Shown here: piece by piece, positions 7,516 through 19,598 of the stretch
Layout of the letters: each line of letters starts with the position of its first letter
Numbering within the stretch: position 1 is the first letter of the stretch
Assembly (NCBI GenBank): GCA_029777145.1
Contig: JAKOSS010000302.1
Location: forward strand, 1-34,946
Length of the DNA stretch: 34,946 bases
Reading direction: 5' to 3'
Source of the DNA: Acidobacteriota bacterium
Lineage (GTDB): Bacteria; Acidobacteriota; Blastocatellia; Pyrinomonadales; Pyrinomonadaceae
The notes under the pieces: generated by a model
What the model was told of the DNA's origin: nothing
The model's input: only the letters and a program-made list of their open reading frames with translations
Databases searched by the model: none
Translations under genes and position numbers: made by a program

Positions 7516-9081
7516 TTATGATTTCTGCAGTAAGCTGTCGAGCATTGCGCGGGCCTCATAGTTGTCCGGCGCAATTTCCAAAAGCCGGTTCAACTCACCC
7601 TCGGCGCGTTTGAAAAGATTGTAGTCCATGAAGAACTCGACGAGGAGCAGTCGGAACGTCGGATTCTCGGGTTCGAGTTTGATCGCCGCCTGGAACTCGG
7701 TCTCGGCCTTGAACTTCTGCGTCCGGTCGACCGACAGCACTTTGCCATAGTACGCGCGGTAGCGGCCGACGTCGGGAGCCATGGCGACGGCGCGCGTGAG
7801 ATACGGCAGCGCGGCCTCGTAATCTTCGTCGAGCAAAAGGCTGAATCCGTGGTCGAAGATCTCGGAGGCTTCGCGGAGCTGCTTGTGGCTCGTTTGCTGT
7901 TCGCTCCGAACGCCGCCTTTCCCTTGCCTCTGGAGCTCCGCCATAATTGACTTGAGCCGGTAATCGTATCGCAGCCGCGTTTCTTCGTTGCGGAGCGTTT
8001 CGTAGGCGTGGGCGATCTGCGTGAAAGCATTCTGGATCCGCCGAAGCTGTTCGGGCGTCGTTTGCTTGTGGAACAGATCCGGATGGAATCGTTTGGCGAG
8101 ATCGAAGTATGCCTTCTTGATCCGCGCGGTGTCCGATTCGAGCGGAATGTTCAGAGTCTCGTAATGCGTTTCGGAATGCTCGACCTGCCGGAGGTACGAT
8201 TCCAGGGAGATCTCGCGTTTCGGTTTTGGTTCCGGAGCCGCTTCCGGCTTCGTCTCGACGACCGGTTCGGGTTTGGCTTCGGCAACCGGATCGGGGACCG
8301 CTTTTGCCTCGCGCCTGAGTTCCAGTTTCGCGGACCGCATATCGGCGATCCGACGTGTGCTGATCGCCGAGTTATAGCCGGTTCGGGTCAGAAATCCGCC
8401 GAGCCAGAGCGCATAAAGGCATTTCAGATTGTCCGCGTCGGGCATTCCCGTGAGCCGGTTGATGTCCTCGATGCGAACCATCTCGTTCTCAAATCTCGAG
8501 AGCACGAAAGCCTCCTGCGGCCAGAGATTCGTTTGCGGCGAAACTGCCTGATTGCGCCCGAAAAGTTCCTTGAAGCTCTTGAACCGACGGATTATCGCGT
8601 CCTTTGCAATATCCCTGGCGTGCTTCATCATGATCATCCGCGTGTCGATCTCGACCGTCAGGTCGTTCTTGACGCGAACGAGCGGACTCAAGGTCCAGTT
8701 CCCGTCCTTCCATTTGAGACCGTCGATCAATATGGACTCGACCTGGCGCGCTAAGATCGTCGCGACCGTGGAATCCGCAAGTTTTCCGGATTCGCGCAAG
8801 GCGGTCGCGAGGACAATATCGTTCGTGAATTCGGGCACATCGATCAGCTCTCTCTTGGTGACCAACTGCGCGTTGAGCAACAACTCGAACAGGCGGTGAC
8901 GACGCTGATTCGAAACGGCGTAGCGCACCTGTCCGTCACGGAAGTAGATGATCGCCTTTGAATTGTGCGCGGACAGCCGCACCGAGCCGTCGAGTCCGGC
9001 GTCGAGGACCTCGACGAGGAGTTCGGCCAGCGGATAGTCGGAAAGACTGCCGGAGTATTCGAGATTGTTGAGAGAACTCAT
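7516..9081 (-). CDS. DUF4388 / J-domain / TPR protein
   Basis: This 521-residue cytoplasmic protein has three parts. Residues 5-130 match the DUF4388 (PATAN-like) module seen in signalling proteins of deltaproteobacteria and acidobacteria. Residues 260-290 form a Pro/Lys/Glu-rich linker. Residues 305-375 are a J-domain with intact HPD (333-335), which would stimulate an Hsp70 partner. Residues 403-521 are TPR helices. The start at 9081 is preferred because the DUF4388 domain normally begins within a few residues of the N-terminus; the frame is open to 9132 and neither start has a good ribosome binding site. It probably leads an operon with the HD-GYP gene, hinting at a link between chaperone recruitment and second-messenger signalling. 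Confidence 0.88.
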   Translation of the reverse strand: MSSLNNLEYSGSLSDYPLAELLVEVLDAGLDGSVRLSAHNSKAIIYFRDGQVRYAVSNQRRHRLFELLLNAQLVTKRELIDVPEFTNDIVLATALRESGKLADSTVATILARQVESILIDGLKWKDGNWTLSPLVRVKNDLTVEIDTRMIMMKHARDIAKDAIIRRFKSFKELFGRNQAVSPQTNLWPQEAFVLSRFENEMVRIEDINRLTGMPDADNLKCLYALWLGGFLTRTGYNSAISTRRIADMRSAKLELRREAKAVPDPVAEAKPEPVVETKPEAAPEPKPKREISLESYLRQVEHSETHYETLNIPLESDTARIKKAYFDLAKRFHPDLFHKQTTPEQLRRIQNAFTQIAHAYETLRNEETRLRYDYRLKSIMAELQRQGKGGVRSEQQTSHKQLREASEIFDHGFSLLLDEDYEAALPYLTRAVAMAPDVGRYRAYYGKVLSVDRTQKFKAETEFQAAIKLEPENPTFRLLLVEFFMDYNLFKRAEGELNRLLEIAPDNYEARAMLDSLLQKS

Positions 9082-9181
9082 GAAGGAAACACGATGCGGC
9101 TGGGGAAAACAATGTTTGCCGCCGAAAAACATAATAACAAACAGCGTGGCCGAAAGTTAAGAAAAAACTTTGCGGACGTCG

Positions 9182-9211
9182 TTGAGTTAGCCGTCGGCGC
9201 TCTGCTAAATT
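9182..9211 (+). promoter_or_regulatory. Putative promoter of the GNAT-Rieske-MOSC-kinase-ligA run
   Basis: TTGAGT (9182-9187), an 18-nt spacer, then TG-C-TAAATT (9203-9211), an extended -10. Transcription would start only about 6 nt before the ATG at 9223, which has no Shine-Dalgarno sequence, so the mRNA may be leaderless. Confidence 0.45.
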
Positions 9212-9222
9212 GTTGACAATAC

Positions 9223-9984
9223 ATGGCCGATAACAATCCAGCGATCAATGTCCGCGAATGCGTCACGCTTGACGAACTGGCGGCGTGCGTCCAGCTGCAG
9301 CGCGATGTTTTTGCTTTGCCCGAGATCGAGATCTCGCCGGTCCGGCATTTCATCGTCACAAAGAACGCCGGCGGATTCGCGCTCGGCGCGTTTGTCGGTG
9401 AGCGTCTCGTCGGGTTTGTATTGAGCGTGCCGGCGTTTCTCCGCGGCCAAAGCGCGTTTTACTCGCACATGACGGCCGTCGACCGCGAGTTTCAGAGTCA
9501 CGGGATCGGTGCGCGTCTGAAATGGGCGCAGCGCGAACGGGCGCTCTCGGAGGGAGTCAAATTCATCAAATGGACGTTCCAGCCGGTTCAAGCAAGGAAC
9601 GCTCATTTCAATCTCGAAAAACTCGGCGCGATCGTCCGTCACTACGAGGCGAATTTTTACGGAACGGATTATTCGACGGCGCATCACGAGGGAGGCAAAC
9701 TCGGGCTCGACAGCGACCGGCTATTTGCCGAATGGGACCTCGAGAGCGAAAAGGCGGCGCGGCTCGCCGCCGGCGAACAATTTGTCGAAACCCGGAATCC
9801 GGCGGCCACGATCTCGATTCCGGCGAACTGGGACGAACTCGTCCGGAACGACCTCCGGCGTGCGATCGACGAACAGAACCGTATCAAAACCGAGTTTCTC
9901 GAAGCCTTCGGACGGGGAATGGTCGCGCGTTCTTTCGAGCGCCGCGACAGCGAGCCGGCGTATCTACTTTACTCCGATCAATGA
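9223..9984 (+). CDS. GNAT-superfamily acetyltransferase (COG3375-like)
   Basis: This 253-residue protein carries a GNAT core. The acetyl-CoA-binding segment reads F-Q-S-H-G-I-G-A-R-L-K (about 91-101), matching the Q/R-x-x-G-x-G/A motif. It is followed by W-T-F-Q-P-V-Q-A-R-N-A-H-F-N, a signature I associate with the poorly studied COG3375 group. A C-terminal extension of about 100 residues follows. The acceptor substrate is unknown. It opens a plus-strand run with the oxygenase gene 37 nt downstream. No ribosome binding site is visible before the ATG. Confidence 0.82.
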   Translation: MADNNPAINVRECVTLDELAACVQLQRDVFALPEIEISPVRHFIVTKNAGGFALGAFVGERLVGFVLSVPAFLRGQSAFYSHMTAVDREFQSHGIGARLKWAQRERALSEGVKFIKWTFQPVQARNAHFNLEKLGAIVRHYEANFYGTDYSTAHHEGGKLGLDSDRLFAEWDLESEKAARLAAGEQFVETRNPAATISIPANWDELVRNDLRRAIDEQNRIKTEFLEAFGRGMVARSFERRDSEPAYLLYSDQ

Positions 9985-10021
9985 GTGGGTCGACAATTTG
10001 TCTACCCTCAGGACGCGCACG

Positions 10022-11062
10022 ATGCTGAATTTCGACATCGACCCTGATATTCGGGTCGCGGAAACCTTGCCCGCGCGGTTCTACACCGACGAATCCGTCT
10101 TCGAATCCTCGAAGGAACGTATCTTTGCACGAACCTGGCAGGCGGTCGGAATCTCGTCGGGAACCGGTTCCGTGCGGCCGACGACGTTGCTCGAAGGATT
10201 TCTCGACGAACCGATCGTGTTGACGCGTACGGGAGGCCGGATCAATTGTCTCTCGAACGTTTGCACGCACCGCGCGAAGCTCGTCGTCGAGGAAGAATGC
10301 GACGCGACCGGTCTCAGATGCGGATATCACGGTCGGAGATTCGATCTCGAAGGCCGTTTCCTTTCGATGCCCGAATTCGACGAAGCGCTCAATTTCCCAT
10401 CCGAACGCGATAACCTGCCGCGCGTCGGCTGCGAGACCTTCGCCGATCTGGTGCTGGTCTCGATGAATCCGATAGCCGGGGTCACGGATTTTCTGCACGA
10501 GGTTGAGAAGATCGCGGGCGATCTTTATCGCCGGACGCCGGGGTTCAGATCGTCGCGCGAGTATTCGTTGAACGCTCATTGGGCGCTTTACTGTGAGAAT
10601 TATCTCGAAGGATTTCATGTTCCGTTCGTTCATGAATCGTTGAATCGATCGATCGACTACGGGACTTATCGGACAGAGACGCACCGGTATTCGAGCGTCC
10701 AGATCGCCGAATCCGACGACGCGGCGGCAACCTTCGACGGACGTGTCGCGGCTTATTATTTCTTCGTGTTCCCGAACCTGATGCTGAATTATTACCCGTG
10801 GGGAATCTCGGTCAACGTCGTCGAACCGATCCGGAACGATCTGACGCGAGTGCGTTACCTGACGTTCGTCGCCGACGATTCAAAACTCGGTTCGGGTGCC
10901 GGAGCCGATCTCGATACGGTCGAACTTGAAGATCAGGCGGTCGTCGAATCGGTTCAGCGCGGGATCCGTTCGCGGTATTATGATCGCGGCCGGTATTCGC
11001 CGACACGCGAACAGGGGACGCATCATTTTCACCGGCTGATCGCCGAGTTCATGAACGAATGA
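10022..11062 (+). CDS. Rieske non-heme iron oxygenase, alpha subunit
   Basis: This 346-residue oxygenase subunit has the Rieske [2Fe-2S] site C81-x-H83...C100-x2-H103. The mononuclear iron site lies in E-N-Y-L-E-G-F-H-V-P-F-V-H, with ligands His199 and His204. The residue that bridges the two metal centres is usually Asp but is Glu196 here, as in carnitine and choline monooxygenases. The third iron ligand is probably an acidic residue near E-D-Q-A-V-V-E-S-V-Q-R-G. The ATG at 10022 has AGGA 9 nt upstream; the frame is open further upstream inside the GNAT gene, but family alignment supports this start. No reductase or ferredoxin gene is nearby. Its stop overlaps the MOSC start by ATGA. Confidence 0.92.
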   Translation: MLNFDIDPDIRVAETLPARFYTDESVFESSKERIFARTWQAVGISSGTGSVRPTTLLEGFLDEPIVLTRTGGRINCLSNVCTHRAKLVVEEECDATGLRCGYHGRRFDLEGRFLSMPEFDEALNFPSERDNLPRVGCETFADLVLVSMNPIAGVTDFLHEVEKIAGDLYRRTPGFRSSREYSLNAHWALYCENYLEGFHVPFVHESLNRSIDYGTYRTETHRYSSVQIAESDDAAATFDGRVAAYYFFVFPNLMLNYYPWGISVNVVEPIRNDLTRVRYLTFVADDSKLGSGAGADLDTVELEDQAVVESVQRGIRSRYYDRGRYSPTREQGTHHFHRLIAEFMNE

Positions 11063-11586
11063 AGCATTTGACGAAATCTGAGATCGAGGAAAACCTGGCA
11101 CGCGTACTTGAGTCGCCACGCGACGAAGGCACGGTCGAGCTCATTGTTCGGCGTCCGAAAACGAATCTCCGCGAGGAGCTTGAGATCGGCGAATTCGACA
11201 TCGAAAAAGGACTTATCGGCGACAATTGGTTCAAGCCCGGGCGTTCGCCGGAATCACAGATCACGATCATGAACTCGCGGATCGTCAGTCTGCTAGCCCG
11301 CGACGACGCGCGGCGGGCGCTTGCCGGAGATCAGCTTTACGTCGATCTCGATCTTTCCGACGAAAATCTGCCGTGCGGAACCCGACTCGAACTCGGCACG
11401 GCAGTGTTGGAAACCACGGCCTTGCCGCACAACGGCTGCAAGAAATTCGTCGAACGCTTCGGTCTCGAAGCGATGAAGTTCGTGAATTCGCCGGTCGGAA
11501 AGAGCCATCATCTGCGCGGAATCTATGCTAAGGTCGTCAGGTCCGGGACGGTCCGTCGCGGCGATATGATTCGAAAACTGGGCTGA
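11059..11586 (+). CDS. MOSC domain protein
   Basis: This 175-residue protein is a stand-alone MOSC domain (molybdenum cofactor sulfurase C-terminal fold). Typical features are G-D-N-W-F-K-P-G near 53, the G-D-Q-L-Y-V-D-L region, and the conserved Cys in H-N-G-C-K-K-F-V-E-R-F-G (about 126-137). MOSC proteins bind or transfer sulfur or the molybdenum cofactor, or reduce N-hydroxylated compounds. The ATGA overlap with the Rieske gene implies translational coupling, so it may work with the oxygenase product. Confidence 0.87.
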   Translation: MKHLTKSEIEENLARVLESPRDEGTVELIVRRPKTNLREELEIGEFDIEKGLIGDNWFKPGRSPESQITIMNSRIVSLLARDDARRALAGDQLYVDLDLSDENLPCGTRLELGTAVLETTALPHNGCKKFVERFGLEAMKFVNSPVGKSHHLRGIYAKVVRSGTVRRGDMIRKLG

Positions 11587-11609
11587 TCGGCGCAGGGTGG
11601 GTTCGATAA

Positions 11610-12551
11610 ATGATCATAATTCAGATGGCAGGTCTGTCCGGTTCCGGGAAAACCACGCTCTCGCGGAACGTCGCCGCTGAGCTTGTCCGGCGCGGTCTTC
11701 GCGTTGAAGTGATCGACGGCGATGAATATCGTCAGACGATCTGCAAAGGACTCGGCTTCTCAAAGGAAGACCGTTTCGAGAATTTGCGCCGGCTCGGCGC
11801 GATCGCGCAAGTGCTGGCGAAACACGGAGTGATCGCGATCATTTCCGCTGTCAATCCGTACGAGGAGATCCGACGCGAGCTTGCGGAATCTGGCGCGATC
11901 GTCAAGACCGTGTGGATCGACTGCGATCTTCCGACGTTGAAAGGCCGCGATACCAAAGGACTTTACCGGCGAGCCCTGTTGCCGGACGGCCACCCTGAAA
12001 AGCTGAACAACCTGACCGGCGTCAATGATCCTTTCGAGACACCGGAGATCTGCGATCTGATCATCCGGACCGGAACCGAATCGATCGCCGAATCAACCGG
12101 AAAACTGCTCGGCCTCGTGCTTGATTCGATCGGTATGTCTTCGGGCCCGAGGCGTGCGTTCTTTATCGGAAGATGGCAGCCGTTCCACAACGGCCACAAA
12201 TGGCTCGTCGATCAAAAGTTGTCGCTCGGCGTCCCCGTACTGATCGCCGTGCGCGACATGCAGCCCGACGATGCGAACCCGCTTTCCGCGATCCAAACGG
12301 CGGAAATGCTGCGAAAGTACTACGCCGGAAAAGATGTCGAGGTAATGATCGTTCCGGATATCGAGAGCGTGAACTTCGGACGGCGAGTCGGTTACGAGGT
12401 CAACGAATTCAAACCGCCGCCGGAGATCGAAGGGATTTCAGCGACCGAGATCCGCGAGCATCTGCGGACAGGTTCAGACGACTGGCGGGAAAACGTCGAC
12501 GCCGACCTCCACCCGCATATCGTCGAACATTTCAACGGACGTGATTCCTGA
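11610..12551 (+). CDS. APS-kinase-like domain fused to a nucleotidyltransferase domain
   Basis: This 313-residue protein has two enzyme domains. Residues 1-175 follow adenylylsulfate kinase (CysC): P-loop G-L-S-G-S-G-K-T-T (8-16), D-G-D (36-38), E-D-R-F-E-N-L-R-R (53-61) and K-G-L-Y-R-R-A (116-122). The usual S-P-Y-R of CysC reads N-P-Y-E here (82-85), so the substrate may not be APS. Residues 183-313 are a small cytidylyltransferase-type fold: GRWQPFHNGH (HxGH at 193-196) and ISATEIR (276-282), as in NMN adenylyltransferases of the NadM type. No ATP sulfurylase genes are nearby. GGGTGGG precedes the ATG. A kinase plus adenylyltransferase pairing recalls NadR, but in the opposite order and with a different kinase. 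Confidence 0.88.
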   Translation: MIIIQMAGLSGSGKTTLSRNVAAELVRRGLRVEVIDGDEYRQTICKGLGFSKEDRFENLRRLGAIAQVLAKHGVIAIISAVNPYEEIRRELAESGAIVKTVWIDCDLPTLKGRDTKGLYRRALLPDGHPEKLNNLTGVNDPFETPEICDLIIRTGTESIAESTGKLLGLVLDSIGMSSGPRRAFFIGRWQPFHNGHKWLVDQKLSLGVPVLIAVRDMQPDDANPLSAIQTAEMLRKYYAGKDVEVMIVPDIESVNFGRRVGYEVNEFKPPPEIEGISATEIREHLRTGSDDWRENVDADLHPHIVEHFNGRDS

Positions 12552-12572
12552 TCAATCGCCAGAGCGTATTAA

Positions 12573-15937
<3,365 letters not shown>

Positions 15938-16000
15938 GTCCGTATTCTAACCCAAATGGCCGGTTAGCCTAGATGGCAGTCCCGAGATTCAGAAGGATCC

Positions 16001-16031
16001 CGCTTTAGCGTTCTCCGCGTGCCTGGCAGGC
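16001..16031. repeat. Small double palindrome downstream of murJ
   Basis: CGCTTTAGCG (16001-16010) and GCCTGGCAGGC (16021-16031) lie in the 98-nt gap between the fic start and the murJ stop. The pattern resembles the other short palindromes in this window (26275, 27223 and 30877). It may serve as a weak terminator for murJ or be part of a dispersed palindromic repeat. Confidence 0.4.
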
Positions 16032-16035
16032 AAAC

Positions 16036-17754
16036 TTACCTCATTCCGAGTTTGCGTTTGAAAGCCCCGTAGATCTTTTCGACCTCTTCTATCCTGAGAA
16101 TCTTCGCTGCAATGACGAACGTCAGCCCGCCGAGTCCGATCGGGACGAAGCACTCGATCGCCTTCGCAAAGAATCCGTGTCCCTCGAACCTCGCGTGTAG
16201 AAGCTTGAAACTGAACCAGCAGACGACGGACATAACGGCCGACGCAGCGGCGATGCGCAGGAACGCCGACAACACCTCGCGTCCGTTGAGACGCGCGATG
16301 CGGCGCCGCATCATCAGCGCCAGAGCGATGAAGTTCACGAGCGCGACCGACGATGTCGCGAGCGCGACGCCGACGTGTCCGATCCCGTACGCTCCGAGCC
16401 AATCGCGGAAGAGAAAGCTTGCGGCGGCGTTCACGACGATCGATCCGAGAGCGATTATCATCGGCGTCTTTGCGTCGTCGAGCGCGTAAAAGGCTGGTGA
16501 AAGGACCTTGATCGCCGCGTATCCGCTCAGTCCGATCGAATAGCCGGCGAGTGCGTAAGCGGTCATCGCCGTGTCCGCCTCGTGGAATCTTCCGCGTTCG
16601 TAAATGAGCCTGATGATCGGTTCGCCGAGGACGATCAGACCGCACGCCGACGGCACGGTCATCAGAAACACCAGATTGATCGAGGACGAAAGCGTGTCGC
16701 GAAAATCCTTGAGTTTGCCCTCGCTCGCCATCCGCGACAGCACCGGGATCGACGCGGTTCCGACCGCAACGCCGAACACGCCGATCGGAAATTGCATCAA
16801 CCGAAAGGCGTAACTGAGCCACGACCGGCCGCCGTCGATGCTCGAGACGACGGCGAGATTGACGAGGACGTTGATCTGCACGGCCGAAGTTCCGATGATC
16901 GCCGGCGCCATGAGTTTCATGATCCGGCGGACGCCTTCGTCGGCAAAACTCAGGACCGGCGAGAACCGGAATCCGACCTTGAGGAGCGACGGGACCTGCA
17001 TCAGGAACTGCGCGCCGCCGCCGATCAGCGTTCCGATCGACATTCCGATGATCGCCCATTGCGCGCCGTCGGACGGGATCATCGACTTATCGGCCGAACC
17101 CTGCCACGATCCGCCGGCGAGCCAGTACGCAAAGCCGAGTCCGAAGATTATCGAAACGATGTTGAAGACGGTCGAGGCCGACGCCGGCACGCCGAAAACG
17201 CCCTTGGTGTTGAGCACGCCCATCGCGACCGCCGCGAGCGCGACGAGCAGGATGAACGGAAACATGATCTGCGTCATCGTGACCGTCAGCGCGGCCTTTT
17301 CCGGCGAGAAACCGGCCGCGACGATGGAGACGAGATACGGCGTCAGCAAGACGCCCAGGATCACGAAGACACTCAAAACGACCGCGAGCGCGTTCAGGAC
17401 CATGCTCGCCAACCGCCACGCTTCCTGTTCGCCCTTTTTGATCTGATAGTCCGTGAAGACTTTGACGAAGGCCGCCGAAAGCGCGCCTTCCGCGAAGAGG
17501 TCGCGCAGGACGTTGGGGATCGTAAAGGCTGCCTGATAAGCGTCGTAGAGAAATCCGGCACCGAAGTAATAGGCGAACACCTGTTCGCGGACAAGCCCGA
17601 GGACGCGCGAGAACATGACGGCGATCGAAACGATCCCGGCAGATCGCGCGACGCTCGTTTGTTTGGTGGCCGTTGTTCCCGCCTCAATCACGGGTTCGGC
17701 GACTGCTTCCGGGTTTTGTCCTTCGGGAAGGTCAAGCTCTTCGGTTTGGTTCAT
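16036..17754 (-). CDS. murJ: Lipid II flippase MurJ
   Basis: This 572-residue polytopic membrane protein of the MviN/MurJ family flips the peptidoglycan precursor lipid II across the inner membrane. The start of the membrane part reads R-V-L-G-L-V-R-E and then Y-D-A-Y-Q-A-A-F-T-I-P-N, with conserved arginines and aspartate; F-A-E-G-A-L-S-A-A-F is the usual family signature. About 14 helices are expected. A 40-residue soluble acidic N-terminal extension precedes the first helix. The length is slightly above the usual 500-530. It has its own promoter just upstream, separate from dacB. Confidence 0.96.
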   Translation of the reverse strand: MNQTEELDLPEGQNPEAVAEPVIEAGTTATKQTSVARSAGIVSIAVMFSRVLGLVREQVFAYYFGAGFLYDAYQAAFTIPNVLRDLFAEGALSAAFVKVFTDYQIKKGEQEAWRLASMVLNALAVVLSVFVILGVLLTPYLVSIVAAGFSPEKAALTVTMTQIMFPFILLVALAAVAMGVLNTKGVFGVPASASTVFNIVSIIFGLGFAYWLAGGSWQGSADKSMIPSDGAQWAIIGMSIGTLIGGGAQFLMQVPSLLKVGFRFSPVLSFADEGVRRIMKLMAPAIIGTSAVQINVLVNLAVVSSIDGGRSWLSYAFRLMQFPIGVFGVAVGTASIPVLSRMASEGKLKDFRDTLSSSINLVFLMTVPSACGLIVLGEPIIRLIYERGRFHEADTAMTAYALAGYSIGLSGYAAIKVLSPAFYALDDAKTPMIIALGSIVVNAAASFLFRDWLGAYGIGHVGVALATSSVALVNFIALALMMRRRIARLNGREVLSAFLRIAAASAVMSVVCWFSFKLLHARFEGHGFFAKAIECFVPIGLGGLTFVIAAKILRIEEVEKIYGAFKRKLGMR

Positions 17755-17789
17755 TTCAGGTCGGGCACGCGTTCCGGTACAAGTTTTGA

Positions 17790-17818
17790 ATTATGGATGG
17801 AATTCGGGAGCGTTGCAA
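17790..17818 (-). promoter_or_regulatory. Putative murJ promoter
   Basis: On the minus strand TTGCAA (17818-17813) is followed after exactly 17 nt by CATAAT (17795-17790). Transcription would start near 17783, about 29 nt before the murJ ATG. It lies just past the dacB terminator. Confidence 0.6.
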
Positions 17819-17824
17819 CAGCAC

Positions 17825-17853
17825 AAAAAAAGAAGCAGCACGAATGCTGCTTC
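17825..17853 (-). terminator. Intrinsic terminator of dacB
   Basis: A perfect 9-bp stem (GAAGCAGCA with TGCTGCTTC, 17832-17840 and 17845-17853) with a 4-nt loop is followed on the minus strand by seven T (17831-17825). It starts 22 nt after the dacB stop. Confidence 0.93.
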
Positions 17854-17875
17854 GGATATTCGGCGTGAAGAACTG

Positions 17876-19246
17876 TTAGTTGATTCGGGCGCGTGTCGGA
17901 TACGTGACGCGCGTGTTCGCGATCCTGATATCGAGCGCGACCGCGTTGTAGTTCATCGGTGCGGCGCCGCCAAACTGTCCCTGGATCATCGATACGTAGT
18001 TGTTTTGAAAAGCCCTGAATCGGGGAACGCTGCCGCGTTGATTGAAGATCACGAAGAGCAACGTACCGCCGCGGGTTCCGATCTCGCCGGCGAGCGCGCT
18101 GACGCCGCCGTCGGTGTTGCCGAGCGTGCCGGTCTTTCCGACGACGCTGCCGCGGGCGAAGTCCGAGTCAAAGCGTCCCTCGAGTGTGCCCTTGTCGATT
18201 CCGGCGACCGGCATGATATCGGAAAATGCCATTCGATAGCGGCCGAGATCAGAGCGCAGCGCACGGAGAAGTTTCATCATCGCGCGCGGCGTGACGCGGT
18301 TGACGCCGAGTCCGCTCGACGTCTGAAGGATAAATTCCTGCGGCAAAATTCCGGCACCCTGTTGGACGATCTGCGAGACCTTGTAGGCGCCCCCGACCAT
18401 GTCGCCGAGGCGCTCCGCCAGGAAATTGTTCGAGTAGCTCAGCGTCACCTTCAGGATCTCGCGCATCGGCGCCGATTCATGCGTGAAAAGCTGTCGAAGA
18501 TTGCTCGGCATCGGCTGGACGTAAACACTGCCCGAAAGCGCGACCGACGGGAGCATCGTGATGCGTCCCATTTGCCCCGAATTGGTCAGGTAATTCTGCC
18601 ACGCGCGGCTTGTCGCGGCATTCCGTTTCATCGAGTCGAGCGAGGCCAGAAGATTGTTTCCCGAAGCGACCGGCGACATCGAGTAATTCATCGAGAAATT
18701 GTCGGTCACGATCAAGTCGCCGTTGATCGTCGAAATTCCGAGATTGTTTAGTTCAAGTGCCAAACGCACTCCATGTTCAAGATTGAACATCGGATCGCGG
18801 CCCGAAACGTAAAGATTGCCGGTCAGTGTCCGCGTTGCCGGATCGATCTGACCGTCGGTCCAAACGGTGGTTTGGAAACGGAAGTCGGGACCGAAGGTCT
18901 TGAGCACCGCATAGGCGGTTGCGATCTTGACGTTGGACGCCGGATTGAACGAGAAATTCGATGAACTGTCGACAACGGTCTTTCCGTCGAGCGTTTCGAC
19001 CAGCACTCCGGAATAGCCCGGAATCTGGACTTCGTTGAGCGTCGGATAAACATCGGCCGTCTTGGTGACGGTCGGGGTTGATTGGCCGTTTCCGGTCGGT
19101 TGAGCGATTTGAATGTCTTGCAAAAGCGGCTTCGGGGTCGGCGACGGCGTCGTCGGTCTCGTGTAAACCTGAGCGCGAACCGGTAGGAAAGCGAAGGTAA
19201 GAAGGAAGGCGACGCCAAGGACAATTCTATCGTTCAAAATCTTCAT
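17876..19246 (-). CDS. dacB: D-alanyl-D-alanine carboxypeptidase/endopeptidase (PBP4 type, peptidase S13)
   Basis: This 456-residue periplasmic penicillin-binding protein trims or cleaves peptidoglycan cross-links. Signal peptide: residues 1-25 (to V-R-A-Q). The active-site motifs are S-N-V-K (S104, K107), S-N-N (272-274) and K-T-G (371-373). A Pro/Thr-rich linker (residues 27-62) follows the signal peptide. ATG at 19246 is chosen because it opens the signal peptide; the frame is open to 19345. A strong promoter-like pair lies about 200 nt upstream. It shares envelope function with murJ downstream but ends at its own terminator. Confidence 0.94.
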   Translation of the reverse strand: MKILNDRIVLGVAFLLTFAFLPVRAQVYTRPTTPSPTPKPLLQDIQIAQPTGNGQSTPTVTKTADVYPTLNEVQIPGYSGVLVETLDGKTVVDSSSNFSFNPASNVKIATAYAVLKTFGPDFRFQTTVWTDGQIDPATRTLTGNLYVSGRDPMFNLEHGVRLALELNNLGISTINGDLIVTDNFSMNYSMSPVASGNNLLASLDSMKRNAATSRAWQNYLTNSGQMGRITMLPSVALSGSVYVQPMPSNLRQLFTHESAPMREILKVTLSYSNNFLAERLGDMVGGAYKVSQIVQQGAGILPQEFILQTSSGLGVNRVTPRAMMKLLRALRSDLGRYRMAFSDIMPVAGIDKGTLEGRFDSDFARGSVVGKTGTLGNTDGGVSALAGEIGTRGGTLLFVIFNQRGSVPRFRAFQNNYVSMIQGQFGGAAPMNYNAVALDIRIANTRVTYPTRARIN

Positions 19247-19446
19247 CGTTAATAATATTGGTTGTTTGTGCTTGCGGCAGGCTCGCTTACTAGAAGGAAC
19301 GCTGGCGAAAAGTATATCACAAAACACCATCTCGTTTTCAAGCAAGACCGGAACGGCAGTCAGCCTCAGGTCCTTGATTTAAGATGATTTGAGGGGCTTT
19401 CGAGATGTCAAGCATTAATCAGTGCTTATGCATTCGACACAATACA

Positions 19447-19474
19447 CTTATACTTTAGTGGCCACGAATGTCAA
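19447..19474 (-). promoter_or_regulatory. Putative dacB promoter
   Basis: On the minus strand a consensus -35 TTGACA (19474-19469) is followed after 16 nt by TATAAG (19452-19447). Transcription would begin near 19440, giving a leader of about 195 nt before the dacB ATG at 19246. Confidence 0.6.
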
Positions 19475-19598
19475 GATATTTTTTCGTTTGCCCGTACTAA
19501 TTTCATCCGAATCCCGATCATAAGAGCTAGCTACGACGATCCGGCCGCTTTAGTTCGACCGAGGGAGCGCGGCGGTGTCGCCCGTCGCCAAAAATTCG

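Noticed and set aside
16582..17868. A 428-codon plus-strand frame opposite murJ
   Set aside because: It encodes an Arg/Asp/Glu-rich sequence with no domain and crosses the murJ promoter and the dacB terminator; murJ is unmistakable on the other strand.
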